From: Cliona cf. orientalis
Lineage: Eukaryota; Porifera; Demospongiae; Clionaida; Clionaidae
Direction of reading: 5' to 3'
Length of the DNA stretch: 64,000 nucleotides
Assembly: GCA_963930775.1 (NCBI GenBank)
Contig: OZ005703.1
Location: 5,022,001-5,086,000, forward strand
Under the pieces are notes generated by a model. That model was given only the letters and a program-made list of their open reading frames with translations. It made no database searches and had not been told where the DNA came from. Within the stretch, counting starts at the first letter, position 1. Each line of letters starts with the position of its first letter. Made by a program: the position numbers and the translations under genes. Below are positions 57,616 through 64,000 of the stretch, one piece after another.

Positions 57616-58505
57616 GCTGCTATATAGCTATATATATGGTAGAGAGCCACACAAAATTTATTACACCACAAACTCCCATTCTGAGTAGATTGAGTAAAGT
57701 AGCTAGAGCTGCACTAGGTAGATATATCTGTCCAGAAAGTGTTTGTCAAGCATAAGTAGCTACTTGGTATTGCATGTAGGCATCCTAACCGAGATCCTAA
57801 CTTGAATTTCTTTACAAGGAATGTTTACTAAATGATTGTCAACGTACCATGTACCCAAAAACTTGTTTCGGGGCATAATAACTTGTATGGCTTCCTTATT
57901 TGGGGTGTATCTTTATCCCAAGTAGCAGTTTACTTTTCTGTGGTTATGTATATCAATGATGAAAATGGTGTAATTACATCTATGGTGTAATAATTATTTA
58001 TGAGGCAATCGTTCTATGGAGCCTTTCTGAGGCTTGAAATCAGTAGCTAGCTAAGTATAATAATACTATGTTATGCTTGTATCCAGCTACTCAACTGTAT
58101 ATATCAGCTAATAAAATATCTGCCCGCCCGCATGGATTGATGACAAATTAGGGGACAGGAAACAAGACTTAATTAGTATATTATTACAAGTCATGGCCTT
58201 ACAGTGATAATAGTAGTGAATTAATATTCTCTCTTTACTCTCTTCCAGAGGGTGAGGAGTTCAATTTCTGCTCCTATTTTATTCATCATAGAGTCGGTAG
58301 ACTCTATAAGTAGGGATGGCCCGGATATGCCATATATATAAGACATTACAAATCCCTAAATATCTCAAAATAGGTAATTTTGTGAAATTTCTAAGTGTGA
58401 AAATCAGAATCTTCAGCAAATTGTGCATCTAGCAAGACCAAGATCATTCATCAAAACAATTGTACATGCCAGAACCAGATGTTTGAAAAATAGCCCATTT
58501 GTCAT

Positions 58506-58557
<52 letters not shown>

Positions 58558-59293
58558 TTTCATTATCAGGGCTAACTCAAGACTGTCTGGACCGCTCGCC
58601 TTAGTTCTCGTATAAATCCACTCCATTTTGTAGCGCGCAGTGCAGTGTCACGCTAATTTTCCGTTATCTTGACGGCTACGTAGTCGTGGGTGTGTACCGC
58701 GCGTTAACGATTGGGTGTGTCCAAGACGCGCCATTTTGTGATATAATGCGCATGCTCACAATGTGTTGCCATGGTGAAGTCATGTGAATGTAGTCAGCGG
58801 CGCGCGCCACGGCATCCTTTGGGGGGTGGGGTCTGGAGACGAGACTGTACTACCAGCGCGAGTGATAGCGAGCGCTAGCGCTAGCTAGCAACTAAGCTAT
58901 CTTCGGGCGTGGCCCCTCAGTAGTCAGCCAGCTCAATACCTCAGTGATAAAGATAGTGGTAGCTACTAGCAATACTTTGAATAAATTCTCTCTCTACCAA
59001 AGTCGGAGTCTCATGGCAGCTTCTTTGTTAGGCCACTATGGATTGGCCATAGATTGGCCAGGCACAGGAACGTGAGGGGCGTGGCTACGAATTTTGCACG
59101 CACGCGCGAATTTCGGCACCTCCCATCTTCTATTGATGGATCATTGAGAGTAAACCATGACATTGTAAGATGGCATTGATAAATTACGCTGACAGCAATA
59201 AAAAAAGAACAGAAACAAGTATAAAAACAAATTAATACTAACAGCTATTATGTTACATTGCATGCCATACACTACTACCATTGAACATCATAC
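57616..59293. other. Junction region between the two duplicates
   Basis: 57616-58290 belongs to the duplicated unit; 58300-59220 replaces the 3' exons of the Ig gene and has no recognised gene. A (CTTT)n microsatellite lies at 58505-58560, and GC-richer sequence at 58650-58930 with inverted GCGCTAGC words. Confidence 0.5.
58505..58560. repeat. (CTTT)n microsatellite
   Basis: About 13 uninterrupted CTTT units. Confidence 0.95.
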
Positions 59294-62200
59294 CAGCTTT
59301 GATACTGATTGAATCAGACGTCAATGTTTCATTCCCAGTGAGGTACGTTGAAGTTGGCTGTGGTTGGATAGTAGCTGTGCAGGTATAGTTTCCAGAGTCA
59401 CTCCTCCCAAATGATTCAAACCGCTTGGTGTAGGTGAAGGTTGTGCCAGACACTGTTGGTCCAGTTAGAGCCAGTGGAGTTCCGTCCCTGGAGAGCTGTA
59501 CATCTACTATCAATAAATAATTGATTGCAGAACTCTGTATGACTGAATTTAACTCCACAGCACAGGTTAAAGTTACATCAGACCCAGTGATCAGGATGCC
59601 AGAATTCCCCCCACTGCTTGTCAGCATAATAGAAGCTTGAGTTGGGACTACAAAAATTTAATGCAATTTTTAATGTTTGTGATACGCTGAGCTGTGCATC
59701 AAATTCAATATAGCTCTACCTTGAATTCTGATCTCACGAGAACTGGCCATCACAATATCTCCAGCTAGAAAGATTGAAGTAATTGTAACTGTACATATAT
59801 AGCTTGCAGCATCAGATAATTGTAGCGGAGTGAACGAGAGAGTGTTTGAGTTGGCTCCAACTTGAGTCTGTCCACTGCCACTGTTCTTAGTCCACTGATA
59901 TGCAATAGTAGAGTTGAGATTTTCAGCTCCAGATACACTACACGTCAGCTGATAATCTTCTCTCAAAGTAGCTATAGGAGTAGCTCCACTATCACTGATC
60001 CGGACTAATAGAGGGGGAGCTGGAGAGGGAATATAGGATTAAAACAAATGTTAGGTATTGTAGACTAATAATATTAGTGGCACTACCATTTACTGCAACA
60101 GTTATTGGATCAGATATTAAAGTGGATTCATCGATAGTAGCATTGCATGAGTAGGAGCCATTATCTGTTTGCTGAACTGGCCTAAATTGAAGTTGACTTG
60201 AAATAATATTGGAGGCAATATTCACTCGTGGGCTGTTCTCGACAACTGGTGTCCTCCCATCAGGAGGTCCTAGCCACTGAAAGACTCCCTCGGGGCCACC
60301 TGCTGAACACTCCAGTGTGTAGCTCTCACCAGCAATGGGAGAGCCAGAGGCCGTAATGGACAATCCTAATATTGATGGGTGCATCACTATATAATTATAA
60401 TAAAGTAATGGTGCATGAACTTACCAATGTACACACAGAGAGTTTGACTGGTGTCGGTAGCATCAGGTACCTCACAACAGAATTGTCCAGTTGGTGATTC
60501 AATGTCACTGGGTCGATTCAAGAACACCTCTCCATTATCTCCTCTGGTTCTATAAAATGCTGTGGTTGAAGTAGTCCCTTGCACTAGTGCTCCATTTGGT
60601 TGGTACCACTCCCCAAGTCCTGGATTCTGACTCAAGCAGCAATGAACATTGTCAGTGATGCATTTTGCAGCACCATTTGGATTGTCAGAACTTTGGCCAA
60701 TATTTCTGATGTTAATGTAGCTGTTGTTATTGATGTGTACACCTCTCAATGCAAGGTAAACACCTGAAGAATGTAAAGAAGCAGCAGTGATCATCAAAAC
60801 ATAACAAGAGCATGGCCGTAAACATCTCACCAGTTGTGAGTCTGGTTGAATGAGTTGCATGCATGCTGCTGCCACTGATGTATGCGTTAGTAGATGTTAA
60901 ACTGACAGTAGCACTACAGGTGTAGATTCCAAAGTCAGTCCTCCCAAATGAACTGATTAGGAATGTAGAGGTGTAACTAGTATTGCTTCCCATAACTGGC
61001 TGTGCAATGCTAGTACGTGTGAAAGCTGGTGTAGTCAATACTGTGTTCACAGCTACCGAAACATCCACCGCTGGACTCAACTCCACAGCACAGGTCAGAG
61101 TAACATCAGATCCAAATGGTGGTATCGGATTGGGAATACTTGATAATGCTACAGAAGTAGGAGCTGGAACTGCAAAATTAGGATAGATAATTATTGAAAG
61201 TCTATCTCAACCCACATTCATACAATTTCCTCGATAAGCTTAAATTAAGCGACTCGCACTCTGACAATTTGAGGGTCATGTGTACGGTCATATGCTACTA
61301 AGAAGTTTGGCATTGTACCCTTCATGCAAAGTACACAAGATCATAATAATTGCTCAGTCATCCTTCAATTTTAGTATCGGCAATTTGACTCACTTTGAAG
61401 TGTAACATCTTGTGTATTCATGATGGTGATGTCATCAATGAGGTAAGGTGACCTAACAGTAGCCTGACAAGTGTACCGCCCTGCATCAGATGGCCTGAGA
61501 TGAGAGAAGGAGACTCTAGGATTATCTTCATCATTTTGTATTTGAGTTTGAGTGCCATTGTTCTTAGTCCACTGGTAGGTTATGGAGGGGCTGAGATGTT
61601 CAGCTCCAGTAATGCCACATGTTAGGGAGTAGCCACTTTGTCCTAGCAATAGAGAACCACTAGTAGTGATCTGGGCAGAGATGGGTGGAGCTGGAAAGAA
61701 GGAAATTCAATGCATAACATTCCAGATCAATAACGCACACAACCACAATATTAATGCATATACCATTCACTATAACCATTGCACTGTTCTCCAATATTCC
61801 AGGCCCAAGTCTACATGTGTACATCGCTGCATGTGAAGACTGACTCAGGGGAAAGTTAAACTGCAGAGTACTGCTGTAGGTCTCGCTAGTGGAGTTGCTG
61901 CTGCTCATAACAGTTGGTGTAACTGTTACACCAGAGGGAAGTAAAATACTTCCATCAACAGACCACTGAAAGTTAGGTGATGGTACATTATCTGGTAGAG
62001 AAATGGGATCAAAGAGAGTTGCTGAGCATGTCAGTGAGTAGTCTCTCTCCCCAGCAGAAGTGGCAGCAAAACCAGTGGAGGGAGAGATGGTCACATGATC
62101 AATGTCATATCTGAATCCAAAATTCACTGTGGAAATAATGGAAAATATAGCTAATAATATTATTATTGGTACACATTAATCAAGTAACAAACTCACAAAT

Positions 62201-62959
62201 ATTCACATAGAGGACCTGATTAACAGTGGGATCAGCAGCATTGGGTAGCTCACAGAAGAAACGACCTCTTTCTGGTATATAACTGTACCTTCGAAAGAGA
62301 CGAACTGAGCCATTAAACTGTTGCCCATTTATGACTTCATTTGGACCTCTATTTACTAGAAACTGAGCACCACCACCAAATTCAATTCTGCGCCCATCAG
62401 GAAAGTACCAATCACCACGCTCAGTACGCACAGTACCTGACTCAGTACCACAACAGTCTACTAGGTCAGTTACGCACTGCAATGCTCTCTGACTGTGATT
62501 TCCATTTGATGGAACATTATCAAAACTAGAACCAGTTCCAATATTCAAAACATCATCAAAATCCACAAAGCTGTCACTGGGTAAAGTCTCTCCAAGAAAC
62601 AACAGAGACACACCAGCTGCATCATAGATAATATATTATGGTGGCATATTCTGAGCGTAGCAAAATCATTGAGCATATCAGGGGCTGATACAGGAGAAAA
62701 TAGAGTGCATGGATAACTACACACTTCTGAATTCACTCAACTATTAATTTTATATGGAAATGGTGTGCCATCAATATCAATTAGAGCCACCCACCTTAAA
62801 AAATTTACTCAGTCCTTTTGCATATTAATTTTAATAACATGCGAATTAAAATCATGGCTTACCTTGTTGTCCACAAGCAAGGGGGACATAAAGACATAGC
62901 TGAGTGAATAATAACAGTATCCCCAAAGAGAACAGCCGTCTGCCGTTACTACCATCCAT
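59294..62959 (-). CDS. Ig-domain receptor gene 2, ectodomain intact, 3' exons missing
   Basis: Nine exons: 62863-62959 (signal peptide), 62197-62616, 61764-62126, 61394-61690, 60831-61169, 60425-60763, 60087-60386, 59720-60019 and 59294-59647. All open with consensus splice sites. Order: signal, Cys-pair module, Ig, Ig, Ig, Cys-pair module, Ig, Ig, Ig. Ig hallmarks include LTCGITG...YQWTKN...GRYTCQA (exon 4), YTLECSA...GSYSCNA (exon 7) and LTCSVSG...ASYICTV (exon 8). The FN3, membrane and tail exons of gene 1 are absent. The last exon has a consensus donor (AAAGCTG|GTATGA) but no partner exon in the next 1 kb; read-through from it meets a stop after about 13 codons. It could yield a secreted ectodomain or be non-functional. 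Confidence 0.7.
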
Positions 62960-63249
62960 ATTATTATGGAATGTGATCATGAGAGATAGCTTTGCTTGCA
63001 TCATGAAGAGCATCATGGATTTATATGCTGTCAGCAATTTTGGTAGTGGTCGTCACTCGTGCAATGCACTTGACCACGCGAATTTTTCCATTAACTGCGC
63101 ATACGCAAAATTTTGCTCCTACATGTAACGATGACTTCTAAGTCATCAATCGCAAAAAGTAAGCACATGCATGATGACTACTAGCTAGAACTGGTGTACA
63201 AGAAACAGAATGTGCAATCAAACAAAAAAAATGCAGCACAGGTCAGTCA

Positions 63250-63765
63250 CTCTTGCAGGAATTCTCTCATGAACTGGTTGACCTCCTCTGGAGCATCCTG
63301 CTGCACCCAGTGACTGCAGTCAGCAATGTCACGTGGCCTGTAATTAAGAGGGAGAGATAAGCAAATTCTCAGAGACTGAGAATATCTTGCCAAAGTAAAT
63401 ACATGCAACTGCAATGCTCGACAGAACGCAATATACGGGGAGTACAACATGATGCTCATGATATCATTATTGTAATACCTGACAGTGACATTAGTGGCTA
63501 CAAGGCCATGGCAGTCAGCCATTCCTTTATCAAGAGCAGGTCAATCATCACCCAAGGAATTGGTAAAGGTCGTTATACTTTTAGACTGCAGCAGACATTA
63601 TTTTACCCAGATAATGAGAATAGGAACTTCAATTTTTTGTGTGCTCTATTCCGTCTTGTTTGGCTTGAATATGCAGCGAAAGTAGTTAAATGCCGCAGTG
63701 AGGGCCCCAGGCTGCAGCTGGGAGAACACATACTTGTCAGGCTCCTGCGTGCTGCTATATAGCTA
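63250..63765 (-). pseudogene. Epoxide hydrolase exon 7-9 fragment, copy H
   Basis: Near-identical to copy G at an offset of 6145 bp, except that 10 bases (TCACGTCACG region) present at 57394-57403 are missing here. Exons 7-9 only; frame not restorable. Confidence 0.75.
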
Positions 63766-64000
63766 GCTATATATATGGTAGAGAGCCACACAAAATTTAT
63801 TACACCACAAACTCCCATTCTGAGTAGATTGAGTAAAATAGCTAGAGCTGCACTAGGTAGATATATCTGTCCAGAAAGTGTTTGTCAAGCATAAGTACTT
63901 GGTATTGCATGTAGGCATCCTAACCGAGATCCTAACTTGAATTTCTTTACAAGGAATGTTTACTAAATGGTTGTCAACGTACCATGTACCCAAAAACTTG
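63766..64000. other. End of window, continues the duplicate
   Basis: Matches 57616-57875. Nothing coding is seen. Confidence 0.5.

Larger units (their letters stand above)
50430..64000. repeat. Tandem segmental duplication carrying an Ig receptor and hydrolase fragment
   Basis: 50430-51600, 57090-58290 and 63240-64000 are related to one another, and 52803-57090 matches 59233-63240. The offset is 6146 bp over the 5' half of the Ig gene, rising to about 6430 bp at its 3' end because of indels. The segment 51600-52800 (FN3, membrane and tail exons) has no counterpart; unrelated sequence 58300-59220 takes its place. Confidence 0.8.

Overview
This is animal nuclear DNA. Genes are split by GT-AG introns of about 50 bp to over 2 kb, intergenic DNA is AT-rich, and small inverted-repeat transposons are dense. 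The gene repertoire (a kinase-kelch fusion, multi-Ig receptors, a death-domain/Roc GTPase, an ABCD-type transporter remnant, EPHX4-like epoxide hydrolases in tandem) suggests an early-branching metazoan, most likely a demosponge. The phylum is an inference from gene content, not from a marker gene. No rRNA, canonical tRNA or CRISPR array was seen.

Layout. 1-2073 (+): 3' end of a protein kinase with a coiled coil and C-terminal kelch repeats. 3588-12128 (-): epoxide-hydrolase-like genes A and B. 12130-17765: transposons, a 9-nt minisatellite, and the last four exons of an ABCD-type ABC transporter whose intron holds a 2.5-kb foldback element. 17766-19747 (-): three Ig domains. 20776-21816 (+): a LINE reverse-transcriptase remnant. 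23231-24365 (-): two unrelated gene fragments on either side of a foldback element. 24554-36290 (-): epoxide hydrolase genes C and D, themselves a segmental duplication. 36761-43604 (+): a seven-exon gene for a protein of about 1205 residues with repeated death-like modules, a Roc-type GTPase and a C-terminal death domain, head-to-head with gene D. 45424-49869 (-): epoxide hydrolase gene E. 50447-64000: a tandem duplication carrying two Ig/FN3 receptor genes and three copies of a fragment of epoxide hydrolase exons 7-9.

The five full hydrolase genes share one nine-exon structure. Splicing them by eye gives in-frame coding lengths of 1032, 1041, 1038, 1029 and 1053 nt (343-350 aa), each with an N-terminal membrane anchor and a complete Asp-Asp-His triad. 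Exons 2 and 3 (oxyanion loop and nucleophile elbow) are nearly identical between copies, while exons 1 and 4-6 differ, which points to patchwork gene conversion. The paralogous introns also give natural 'empty sites' that date several transposon insertions.

The most unusual items are the death-module/Roc protein built from symmetric phase-1 exons; the reciprocal decay of the two Ig receptor copies (one keeps the membrane anchor but has broken ectodomain exons, the other has an intact ectodomain but no anchor); an inverted-repeat element inserted six bases into a splice donor region whose target duplication preserves the donor; and foldback elements whose arms are minisatellites, one of which reads as collagen-like Gly-X-Y. 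All exon boundaries are hand-called from splice motifs and paralogue comparison; no alignment or database search was run.
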